A stretch of 5,952 nucleotides of DNA from positions 1 to 5,952 of the forward strand of contig JAFPYK010000223.1 in NCBI GenBank assembly GCA_017412265.1. Reading direction: 5' to 3'. This document shows, piece by piece, positions 1 to 5,684 of this stretch; within the stretch, counting starts at the first letter, position 1; every line of letters starts with the position of its first letter. The notes under the pieces were generated by a model that saw only the letters and a program-made list of their open reading frames with translations, made no database searches and was not told the origin of the DNA. Origin of the DNA: Lachnospiraceae bacterium (GTDB lineage Bacteria; Bacillota; Clostridia; Lachnospirales; Lachnospiraceae). Both the position numbers and the translations under genes were made by a program.

Positions 1-729
1 CCTTCTGCCATCGAGGCGGTGCGGAAGCTTAAGGAGGCGGGGCATTTTGTCTCCATCGCGACGGGCCGGGCCTCTTACAAATGCATTCCATTTGCCAGAA
101 AGAACGGATTTGACAACATGGTCTGCAATGGCGGGCACGGCATCTACATCGACGGTGAGATGAGAGAGAACCGGCCGATCGATTACGAGAAGTCGCTGGC
201 GATCTACCGGCAGGCACTGGAGCTTGGCTACGGCGTGCTGGTGGCGGCGGACGATTCGAAGAAGGTCTACGCCAACAGCTTCCTCTTCTATGACCAGGTC
301 GGCATCCGCCAGGAGCCGACGACGTATATCATCGATGAGGATTTTGACCCGGCGAATGTCGATAAGATCTACAAGATGTATGTGTCGATCCCGATCGAGG
401 AAGAGGAGCGGCTGACGCTTCGTGATACGGTGGGGCGGCTGCGTTTCGTGAAGGAGTATCTGATGTTCCAGCCGGATGACAAGAAGGGCGGCATCCTGCG
501 GATGATGGAGCTGGTGGCGCCGGGCGATGACAAGGCGCTGGATGAGGTCGTGGTCTTCGGCGATGACACAAATGACATGGTGATGTTTGACGAGCGCTTC
601 TATGGCGTGGCGATGGGCAACGGAACCGATGAGCTGAAGGCGATCGCGGATTATGTGACGGATGCGAGTACTGAGGACGGGATCTGGAATGCCTGCGTGA
701 AGCACGGCTGGTTTGAAAAAGTGGAGTGA
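1..729 (+). CDS. Cof-type HAD-superfamily sugar-phosphate phosphatase, 5' end missing
   Basis: This is the C-terminal part of a haloacid dehalogenase-like hydrolase of the Cof/YidA type. These are soluble Mg-dependent phosphatases that act on sugar phosphates and similar small phosphoesters. The reading frame is open from base 1, and the codons before the GTG at 19 already encode family-like sequence (PSAIEAVRKL), so the gene starts upstream and this GTG is internal. HAD motif I (DxD, the nucleophile) lies outside the window. Motif II is ATGR at 58-69. The motif III lysine is in DKKGG, around 481-486. Motif IV is GDDTND at 559-576, followed by VAMGNGTDE, typical of Cof proteins. The segment between motifs II and III is the C2 cap domain, which sets substrate choice. 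The stop (TGA) is 5 bases before the ATG of the first ROK kinase, so the gene belongs to the kinase operon and may dephosphorylate a sugar phosphate from that pathway. The family is secure; the substrate is unknown. Confidence 0.9.
   Translation, partial: PSAIEAVRKLKEAGHFVSIATGRASYKCIPFARKNGFDNMVCNGGHGIYIDGEMRENRPIDYEKSLAIYRQALELGYGVLVAADDSKKVYANSFLFYDQVGIRQEPTTYIIDEDFDPANVDKIYKMYVSIPIEEEERLTLRDTVGRLRFVKEYLMFQPDDKKGGILRMMELVAPGDDKALDEVVVFGDDTNDMVMFDERFYGVAMGNGTDELKAIADYVTDASTEDGIWNACVKHGWFEKVE
723..726 (+). promoter_or_regulatory. Ribosome binding site deciding the start of the first ROK kinase
   Basis: GGAG lies inside the last sense codons of the phosphatase gene, 8 bases before the ATG at 735. 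A GTG at 726 is in the same frame but overlaps this site and has no upstream Shine-Dalgarno of its own. The ATG at 735 also aligns the N-terminus (MGKVIGMDIGG) residue for residue with the paralogue (MSKVLGIDLGG). Confidence 0.65.
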
Positions 730-734
730 GCAAG

Positions 735-1652
735 ATGGGCAAAGTGATAGGAATGGATATCGGAGGGACGAACCTCCGCGTCGGTTATGTGGATGAGTCG
801 GGCAATGTCCTGTATCACAAGGTGGTCCCGAGCAGGACGATCACGGAGGGCGGAGATGCGGTCCGTGACCTGATCGGGTTCCTGAAGGGATATGTGGAGG
901 AGTGCGGGGAGGCGCCGGAGGCGATGGCCATCGGTATTCCTGCCGTGATCTGCGATGATGAGAAGACCGTGTTCCAGGCACCGAACCTGAAGGATCCTTC
1001 GGGGAAAATGCTTCTGGATAAGACGAACCTGGCGGATCCGATCGCGGAGGCGTTCGGCGTGCCGGTCTGGATCGTGCGCGACACGTACTGCCTGCTGTAC
1101 GCGGACCGGGAGCGGCTGGGCCTGCAGAATGAGAAGATCATCGCCGCGGGTTACATCGGCACCTGCTACGGCGGGGGCGTGATGATCGACGGCAAGATCC
1201 TCTTCGGCAAGGGCGGCCTGGCGATGGATTTCGGGCATTTCACGCTGCACCCGGACGGGAAGCTCTGCCGCTGCGGCAAGAAGGGGTGCCTGGAGGCGTA
1301 CGCGTCGGGCATCGCGCTGCAGGATCTGCGGGAGGAGTATTTCCCGGATACGGAGATCGGTGATATGTTCACGAAGCACCGGGACGATCCGATCCTGAAG
1401 CAGTTTGTGCGTGACTGCGCGCTGCCGATGTCGATTCTCGGAACGATTCTCTCGCCGGACGTCTATCTGCTGGGCGGCGGCGTGGTGGAAATGAATGATT
1501 TCCCGATGGAGGACCTGCTGGAGGCGATCAAGGACCAGGCCGGCCACGGCGCGGTGGATGCCGGGATGAGATTCGTCATCTCGCCGAAGGACTCTTCGAA
1601 GGGCGTGTTCGGCGCGGGCATCTACGCGAGGGAGCACCTGGCCCGCGGATGA
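735..1652 (+). CDS. ROK-family sugar kinase, AlsK-like, diverged upstream paralogue
   Basis: The product is a 305-residue ROK protein. It lacks the N-terminal helix-turn-helix of ROK repressors, so it should be a cytoplasmic ATP-dependent sugar kinase. The phosphate-binding motif DIGGTNLRVG is at residues 8-17. The putative catalytic base is Asp116 in RDTY. The second phosphate motif is GTCYGGG (142-148). The zinc site is His168 in DFGH with Cys178, Cys180 and Cys185 of the CxCGxxGC motif, followed by Glu187. GGGVVEMNDFP near 247-257 and the GIPAVICDDEKT region (67-78) resemble E. coli D-allose kinase AlsK as I remember it. Compared with its neighbour and with AlsK, three signature positions differ: Asn to Tyr at 118, Gly to Cys at 144, and the ExGH glutamate to Asp at 165. 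The frame is intact and the zinc ligands are kept, so it looks selected rather than decayed. Its substrate may differ from its twin's, or its activity may be reduced. Family call is firm; allose specificity is a guess. Confidence 0.88.
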   Translation: MGKVIGMDIGGTNLRVGYVDESGNVLYHKVVPSRTITEGGDAVRDLIGFLKGYVEECGEAPEAMAIGIPAVICDDEKTVFQAPNLKDPSGKMLLDKTNLADPIAEAFGVPVWIVRDTYCLLYADRERLGLQNEKIIAAGYIGTCYGGGVMIDGKILFGKGGLAMDFGHFTLHPDGKLCRCGKKGCLEAYASGIALQDLREEYFPDTEIGDMFTKHRDDPILKQFVRDCALPMSILGTILSPDVYLLGGGVVEMNDFPMEDLLEAIKDQAGHGAVDAGMRFVISPKDSSKGVFGAGIYAREHLARG

Positions 1653-1655
1653 GAC

Positions 1656-1660
1656 GGAGG
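1656..1660 (+). promoter_or_regulatory. Ribosome binding site of the second ROK kinase
   Basis: GGAGG lies in the 16-base gap between the two kinase genes, 8 bases before the ATG at 1669. It gives the second kinase its own translation signal within the shared transcript. Confidence 0.7.
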
Positions 1661-1668
1661 ATGTAAGT

Positions 1669-2589
1669 ATGAGTAAAGTGCTTGGAATCGATCTGGGAGG
1701 CACCAGGCTTCGCATCGGTATGGTGGATGAGGCCGGCGGGATGCATCACCACAAGGTGGTGCCCAGCAGCGTGCTGAAGGAAAACGGGGATTTTGTCGGA
1801 GACCTGATTCATTTCCTCGGAGAGTATTTTGAGGAGAGCGGGGAGAAGCCCGAGGCGATGGCTTTCGGTATCCCTTCCGCGATCTACAAGGATGAGAAGA
1901 CGGCCTTCTATTCACCGAATCTCAAGAGTCCGCAGGGAAAGGTCCTGCTGGATCACACGAATATCGCGGACCCGGTCGCGGAGGCGTTCGGGGTTCCTGT
2001 CTGGGTCGGCAAGGACACGAACTATATCCTGGTGTATGACCGGGAGGTGATGGGCCTGCAGGACGCGGACGTGATCGTCGCGGGCTATATCGGCACCGGC
2101 TACGGCGGGGCGATTATGGTGAACGGTGAGTTTGTCCTGGGCAAGAACGGGATCGGCGAGGAGATCGGCCATGTGCCTTTCTGGCACGGGGACGCGCTCT
2201 GCGGCTGCGGCAAGCGCGGATGCGCGGAGGCCTATGCTTCGGGCGTTGTGTTAAAGGAGATCCGCGAGAAGTATTTCCCGGAGACCGATATCTCGGAGAT
2301 GTTTACGAAGCACGCGAAGGAGCAGGTGCTGCAGGAGTTTGTCTATGCGGCGGCCCTGCCATTTGCGATGATGGGCAATCTGCTGGCGCCGGACGCTTAT
2401 GTCGCGGGCGGCGGCGTGATCGAGATGAAGGACTTCCCGCGGGAGGATTTTAAGCGATATATCCGCGAGAATATCAGCCGGGCCGTGGTGGAAAACGGGC
2501 TGGATATCCGTTTCTCTGAGGTCAATCAGGAGAAGGGTGTGCTGGGCTCTGCGATGTATGCGAGGCAGAAGCTTGCGAAGCTCGGCTGA
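1669..2589 (+). CDS. alsK: ROK-family sugar kinase, AlsK-like, canonical copy
   Basis: The product is a 306-residue cytoplasmic ROK kinase expected to phosphorylate a hexose from ATP. Residues 8-17 (DLGGTRLRIG) form the phosphate loop. Asp116 in KDTN is the likely catalytic base. GTGYGG (142-147) is the second phosphate motif. GEEIGH (163-168) supplies the sugar-binding Glu165 and zinc ligand His168. CGCGKRGC (178-185) supplies the three zinc cysteines, with Glu187 after it. The xRDxN-type catalytic segment, the GIPSAIYKDEKTAFYSPNL stretch and GGGVIEMKDFPRE resemble E. coli AlsK more than glucokinase or NagK, where the base sits in an NDAN motif. AlsK converts D-allose to allose 6-phosphate. 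Identity to the upstream gene is about 52 % by hand count with no internal gap, so the two arose by tandem duplication. All signature positions are intact, so this copy is the safer bet for an active kinase. The gene symbol rests on remembered similarity; another aldohexose or ketohexose is possible. Confidence 0.88.
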   Translation: MSKVLGIDLGGTRLRIGMVDEAGGMHHHKVVPSSVLKENGDFVGDLIHFLGEYFEESGEKPEAMAFGIPSAIYKDEKTAFYSPNLKSPQGKVLLDHTNIADPVAEAFGVPVWVGKDTNYILVYDREVMGLQDADVIVAGYIGTGYGGAIMVNGEFVLGKNGIGEEIGHVPFWHGDALCGCGKRGCAEAYASGVVLKEIREKYFPETDISEMFTKHAKEQVLQEFVYAAALPFAMMGNLLAPDAYVAGGGVIEMKDFPREDFKRYIRENISRAVVENGLDIRFSEVNQEKGVLGSAMYARQKLAKLG

Positions 2590-2617
2590 AAGGCAGAGCT
2601 GCTTGAAGGATGAGTTC

Positions 2618-2623
2618 AGGAGG
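2618..2623 (+). promoter_or_regulatory. Ribosome binding site deciding the start of the FGGY kinase
   Basis: AGGAGG lies 7 bases before the ATG at 2631. An in-frame ATG at 2610 would place this site inside the coding region and would add seven residues (MSSGGDK) before the normal FGGY N-terminus. The start at 2631 is therefore preferred. Confidence 0.85.
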
Positions 2624-2630
2624 AGATAAG

Positions 2631-4112
2631 ATGGCTGTGATTCTGGGAATTGATATCGGGACGACGAGTGTGAAGGCGATGCTGCTTGACAGCGAGAAGG
2701 GTGTGCTCGCGGTGCATGCGAAGGGCTACGGGGTGTCTATCCCGCAGCTTGGCTGGGCGGAGCAGGACCCGGAGATGTGGTGGGCATCGCTGAAGGAGGT
2801 GTTTGAGGCGCTTCGCGGGGAGCAGCCGGAGGCCTATGCGAATGTGGCAGCGGTGGGCTTCTCCGGGCAGATGCACGGCCTGGTGACCGTGGACGCGGCC
2901 GGAAAGCCGGTGCGGCCGGCGATCATCTGGCTGGACCAGCGCTCGAAGAAGCAGCTTGCGGAGATCGAGGAGGTCTGCCCGGAGAAGAAGATGGGCGAGA
3001 TCTTCCGCAACCGGGTCAGCTGCGGGTTCGCGTTCCCGTCCCTGCTCTGGATCAAGGAGGAGGAGCCGGAGAATTTCGCAAGGATTGCCGCGGTGCTCTG
3101 CCCGAAGGATTATCTGCGCCTGCGGATCACCGGAAAGGCCGGTGCGGAGGCGGTGGACGCGTCTTCGACCGGGATGGCGGATACCGCGCGCAGAGACTGG
3201 GCCTGGGAGGTCATCGACACGTTCGGGTTCCCGAGGGAGATCTTCCCGCCGGTGCATGAGTCCACGGAGCTTGCGGGCGTGATCAGCGATGCGTGCGCGG
3301 CGGAGACCGGGCTGCCGACCGGGGCGAAGGTCATCTACGGCGGAGGCGACCAGCCCATCCAGGCGATCGGCAACGCGGCGGCCAGAGAGGGATACCTCAT
3401 CAGCAACATCGGAACCGGCGGGCAGGTGAGTGCATTTGTAGGGGAGCCCATCTACGACGAGAAGCTGCGCACGAACACCTTCTGCCACGCGGTGGATCGC
3501 GGGTACACGATCTTCGGCGCGACGCTGACGGCGGGCAAATCCATGGACTGGGCGAAGAATTATATCCTGAAGGTGGATTCGTACAAGGAGCTAAATGAGC
3601 TTGCGGGCGCGGTGCCGGCGGGCTCGGAGGGGCTGATCTACCTGCCTTATCTGTCCGGGGAGCGGACGCCTCATCTGAATCCGGACGCGACCGGCATGTT
3701 CTTCGGGATGAAGCTCGGGCACGGGCGCGGGCATTTCCTGCGCGCGGTGATGGAGGGCGTGACCTACAGCCTGAAGGACTGTCTCGTGCTGTTAAATGAG
3801 CTGGGCGTGGACGCGCCGCAGATCATTGCCTCCGGCGGCGGGGCTGCCTCGGAGATCTGGCTGCAGATTCAGGCGGATATCTTCGACAAGGACGTCGTGG
3901 CCTGCGCGGAGAAGGAGCAGGCGTGCCTGGGAGCCTGCCTGCTGGCGGGAGCTTCCGCGGGGATCTTCGCTTCGCTGGATGAGGGATGCGAGCGGTTCGT
4001 GCGGATGCAGGAGAAGGTGTATCATCCGATCCCGGAGCATGTGAAGGTGTATGAAGAGGGATTCGAGAAGTTCCGGGAGTTGTACCGGAGGACGAAGGAC
4101 CTGATGGGGTAA
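2631..4112 (+). CDS. xylB: FGGY-family carbohydrate kinase, xylulokinase-like
   Basis: The product has 493 residues, the normal length for xylulokinase, which makes D-xylulose 5-phosphate from D-xylulose and ATP in the cytoplasm. It is collinear with E. coli XylB as I recall it. GIDIGTTSVK (6-15) is the first phosphate motif, with Asp8. GWAEQDPEMWW (41-51) is typical of xylulokinases. FSGQMHG (77-83) is the sugar-binding loop. CPKDYLRLRITG (157-168) follows. GGGD (237-240) carries the catalytic base Asp240. LPYLSGERTPHLNP (338-351) and the adenosine motif SGGGAASEIW (401-410) close the C-terminal domain. Three motifs differ from the usual form: WLDQR where XylB has WNDxR, GGGDQP where XylB has GGGDN, and FPSLLW where most have xPKLLW. 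These changes touch the sugar side, so the true substrate could be another ketose. It is the last gene of the kinase operon, 41 bases after the second ROK gene and just before a terminator. The FGGY call is certain; the xylulose call is moderate. Confidence 0.9.
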   Translation: MAVILGIDIGTTSVKAMLLDSEKGVLAVHAKGYGVSIPQLGWAEQDPEMWWASLKEVFEALRGEQPEAYANVAAVGFSGQMHGLVTVDAAGKPVRPAIIWLDQRSKKQLAEIEEVCPEKKMGEIFRNRVSCGFAFPSLLWIKEEEPENFARIAAVLCPKDYLRLRITGKAGAEAVDASSTGMADTARRDWAWEVIDTFGFPREIFPPVHESTELAGVISDACAAETGLPTGAKVIYGGGDQPIQAIGNAAAREGYLISNIGTGGQVSAFVGEPIYDEKLRTNTFCHAVDRGYTIFGATLTAGKSMDWAKNYILKVDSYKELNELAGAVPAGSEGLIYLPYLSGERTPHLNPDATGMFFGMKLGHGRGHFLRAVMEGVTYSLKDCLVLLNELGVDAPQIIASGGGAASEIWLQIQADIFDKDVVACAEKEQACLGACLLAGASAGIFASLDEGCERFVRMQEKVYHPIPEHVKVYEEGFEKFRELYRRTKDLMG

Positions 4113-4152
4113 TTGCTTTCAGGTCCGGAGAAGACGACAGAGTGCGATTCGG

Positions 4153-4188
4153 GGCGTGTGAGAAAGCATTCTTTTTCACACGCCTTTT
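4153..4188 (+). terminator. Intrinsic terminator of the kinase operon
   Basis: A 14-pair stem (4153-4166 with 4171-4184) contains a single G-U pair (4162 with 4175) and closes on the four-base loop CATT. It is followed directly by TTTT (4185-4188). It sits 40 bases after the FGGY kinase stop and should end the sugar-kinase transcript. Confidence 0.88.
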
Positions 4189-4254
4189 CCTCACGACGAT
4201 TCCGGCTGATGACATTTCCCGGCTGTGCTCTGGTGTTACTGCACTCAGAAGGAG

Positions 4255-4262
4255 AAAGGAGG
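4255..4262 (+). promoter_or_regulatory. Ribosome binding site deciding the start of the plus-strand GNAT gene
   Basis: AAAGGAGG lies 9 bases before the ATG at 4272. The frame is open back to a TTG at 4113, but that extension would translate through the terminator hairpin and adds no GNAT-like sequence. The ATG at 4272 is therefore the start. Confidence 0.85.
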
Positions 4263-4271
4263 ATTTCGCCG

Positions 4272-4772
4272 ATGTTGGATATAGACCGTCTCAGCGGAGG
4301 ATTTGTGATTCGCAGACTCACGGAATCGGACGTCGAAGCTGTCTATGAATTGTGCCTGGGGAATGAACTGTTCTACCGGTACTGTGAGGCGGAGCCCACG
4401 AGGGAGCAGATCCTTCACGATCTGCACATCACGCCTCCGGGCGTGACGGAAGAGAGAAAGTATTATGTGGGCTTCTATCAGGGGGATGAGTTGATCGCCG
4501 TGATGGACCTGATCGACGGATTCCCGGAAGAGGAGATCGGATTCATCGGCTTCTTCATGGTCGCGGCTTCTGCGCAGCACCGGGGCATCGGCTCGGGGAT
4601 CATACGCGAGATGGCGGATTACCTGAGAGCGGCTGGGAAGACGTCGATCCAGCTGGGGATCGATAAAGGGAACCCGCAGTCAACCTCCTTCTGGAGGAAG
4701 AACGGTTTCCGGACCGTGACAGAGGTGAAAAGAGACGGAGGGGTCATCCTCCTCGCGGAGAAAAAACTATAA
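4272..4772 (+). CDS. GNAT-family N-acetyltransferase
   Basis: The product is a 166-residue, single-domain GNAT acetyltransferase, which transfers an acetyl group from acetyl-CoA to an amine. An N-terminal FVIRRLTESDVEAVYEL segment (11-27) is the usual beta1-alpha1 opening. IGFIGFFMV (89-97) is beta4. QHRGIGSGI (102-110) is motif A, the Q/R-x-x-G-x-G/A acetyl-CoA pyrophosphate loop. IDKGNPQSTSFWRKNGF (130-146) is the motif B region that closes GNAT folds. The acceptor cannot be read from the sequence. The closest general type is the RimI/amino-group acetyltransferases of Firmicutes with no assigned substrate. The gene stands alone between two terminators, so it probably has its own promoter somewhere in 4189-4254, although I see no convincing -35/-10 pair there. 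Its link to the upstream kinases is probably only positional. Confidence 0.88.
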   Translation: MLDIDRLSGGFVIRRLTESDVEAVYELCLGNELFYRYCEAEPTREQILHDLHITPPGVTEERKYYVGFYQGDELIAVMDLIDGFPEEEIGFIGFFMVAASAQHRGIGSGIIREMADYLRAAGKTSIQLGIDKGNPQSTSFWRKNGFRTVTEVKRDGGVILLAEKKL

Positions 4773-4777
4773 CGAAA

Positions 4778-4817
4778 AGAAAACCGAGGACCCGGCTTGC
4801 CGGGTTCTCGGTTTTTT
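4778..4817. terminator. Bidirectional intrinsic terminator between convergent genes
   Basis: The stem core pairs 4781-4795 with 4800-4814, with one G-U pair (4789 with 4806) and the loop CTTG. On the plus strand it runs into T6 (4812-4817). On the minus strand the A-rich left flank (4775-4783) becomes a T-rich tail. It therefore serves both the plus-strand GNAT gene, which stops at 4772, and the minus-strand GNAT gene, whose TAA stop (4816-4818) overlaps the T-run. Confidence 0.88.
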
Positions 4818-5307
4818 AGTGCAAATCTTTTCTGAGGATGATCTTCTCCTCGGTGCGGCTCTCTTCGCGGAATCCGTGCCGGAGGAACATGTCTGCGGCG
4901 GGGTTGTCGATGGCGATGTCGTCGTAGAGGCAGGTGAGGCCATTGTCTGCGGCGAGGGCGCACAGGAGGTCAAGGGCCCGGCTGCCGTAGCCTCTTCCGC
5001 GGAAGGGCGCATAGATGATGACGTTCGCGATGCAGGCCTGAAGCTCCGGGTCCGGATGATAGGCGATCTCTCCGACAAATTCGCCGGACGCATCCTTCAG
5101 GAAGCGGTAGATGCGGCCGTCTTCGGGGTTCACGACCCAGAAGTCGTACCAGTCCTGCCAGTCCTCTTCCGGGAAGGGAACCGTGCCTCCCCAGGCGTGG
5201 TTGTAGGACATGGTCTCCTCGTCGGCGAGCATCCGCTGCCGAAACCACAGATCCCGGTATTCGGGCACATAAAGTGTGAGTTTAGCAGAGTTTTGATTCA
5301 TGTTCAT
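4816..5307 (-). CDS. GNAT-family N-acetyltransferase, second unrelated copy
   Basis: The product is a 163-residue GNAT protein of a different subgroup from the one across the terminator. The N-terminal half contains YRDLWFRQRMLADEETMSYN (17-36) followed by HAWGGTVPFPEEDW (37-50), which I recognise as a recurring pattern in uncharacterised Firmicutes GNAT proteins. GEFVGEIAYH (75-84) is the beta2-beta3 hairpin. FRGRGYGSRAL (102-112) is the acetyl-CoA loop. YDDIAIDNPAADMFLRHGF (128-146) is the C-terminal motif B region. The acceptor is unknown. Two in-frame ATGs exist (5307 and 5301). Neither has a Shine-Dalgarno, and the first lies 3 bases after the TGA of the DUF3592-like gene, so translation probably depends on coupling to that gene. 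It is the last gene of the minus-strand group and ends in the shared terminator. Confidence 0.88.
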   Translation of the reverse strand: MNMNQNSAKLTLYVPEYRDLWFRQRMLADEETMSYNHAWGGTVPFPEEDWQDWYDFWVVNPEDGRIYRFLKDASGEFVGEIAYHPDPELQACIANVIIYAPFRGRGYGSRALDLLCALAADNGLTCLYDDIAIDNPAADMFLRHGFREESRTEEKIILRKDLH

Positions 5308-5310
5308 AGG

Positions 5311-5670
5311 TCAGATGCGGACGACGTACTCGGGCTTGTCGGGCAGGTATTTGATGTGCACGCGGCAGCCGACATAGAGGTCTGCGTCCCAGGTGTTCTT
5401 GCCGAAGCGGAAATCGATGCTCTTGCCGCTGCCGAGGAGGGCTTCCGCGGGAGTTCCGTCGGACAGCTGGTAAGTGACGTAGTAATAGTTGGTAACGGTG
5501 GTCATGCCGTCCGAGTCCGTGGATTCATGCTCCTCGATGCGGCTGACCACGGCATCGGTTACGATTCCTTCCAGTTGGATCTCTCGGTTGCGGCGGGCGG
5601 TCTGGATAATCCAATAAATAAATGCTGCTGCCACGACCAGACCCATTACCCAGGGGATGTATCTCATCAT
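5311..5670 (-). CDS. Small membrane-anchored protein, DUF3592-like
   Basis: The product has 119 residues. Residues 5-23 form one hydrophobic helix (WVMGLVVAAAFIYWII core), followed by the positive stretch ARRNR. This places the rest outside if the helix is an uncleaved signal anchor, but a short N-terminus with one Arg leaves topology open. The remainder is beta-rich: EGIVTDAVVSRIEEH (34-48), an acidic hydrophilic loop, YYYVTYQLSDGTPAEA (62-77), and VGCRVHIKYLPDKPEYV (100-116). A helix, then a G-x-V-x-A strand, a Y-x-V-x-Y strand followed by DG, and a final VxIxYxPxxPE are the pattern of DUF3592 proteins, whose role is unknown. ATGs at 5670 and 5667 are both possible starts behind a strong AGGAGGT (5 or 8 bases). 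It lies 12 bases after the beta-rich gene and 3 bases before the GNAT gene, so the three are probably one operon. Confidence 0.75.
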   Translation of the reverse strand: MMRYIPWVMGLVVAAAFIYWIIQTARRNREIQLEGIVTDAVVSRIEEHESTDSDGMTTVTNYYYVTYQLSDGTPAEALLGSGKSIDFRFGKNTWDADLYVGCRVHIKYLPDKPEYVVRI

Positions 5671-5674
5671 AGGG

Positions 5675-5684
5675 ACCTCCTTTT
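5675..5684 (-). promoter_or_regulatory. Ribosome binding site of the DUF3592-like gene
   Basis: On the minus strand this reads AAAAGGAGGT, 4 bases before the first ATG (5670) and 7 before the second (5667). It overlaps the TAA stop of the preceding gene (5685-5683) by two bases, so the two genes are closely packed and probably cotranscribed. Confidence 0.75.

Noticed and set aside
651..1715. Long minus-strand open frame opposite the first ROK kinase
   Set aside because: Its translation is rich in Arg, His, Leu and Ala without any domain pattern, and it lies fully opposite convincing ROK sequence. It is a by-product of GC-rich codon use.
735..2589. The ROK genes as transcriptional repressors (NagC/XylR type)
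   Set aside because: Both proteins begin directly at the phosphate-binding motif and lack the roughly 80-residue N-terminal helix-turn-helix region of ROK regulators.
2616..3488. Long minus-strand open frame opposite the FGGY kinase
   Set aside because: It has the same low-complexity Arg/Leu/His make-up and lies opposite clear xylulokinase motifs.
4209..4239. Possible promoter before the plus-strand GNAT gene (ATGACA at 4209-4214)
   Set aside because: The -35-like box matches 5 of 6 positions, but no good -10 lies 16-18 bases later. The best nearby hexamer (TGTTAC at 4234) is 19 bases away and weak.
4113..4271. N-terminal extension of the plus-strand GNAT gene from a TTG
   Set aside because: It would translate through the terminator hairpin at 4153-4188, has no Shine-Dalgarno, and the ATG at 4272 has a near-perfect one.
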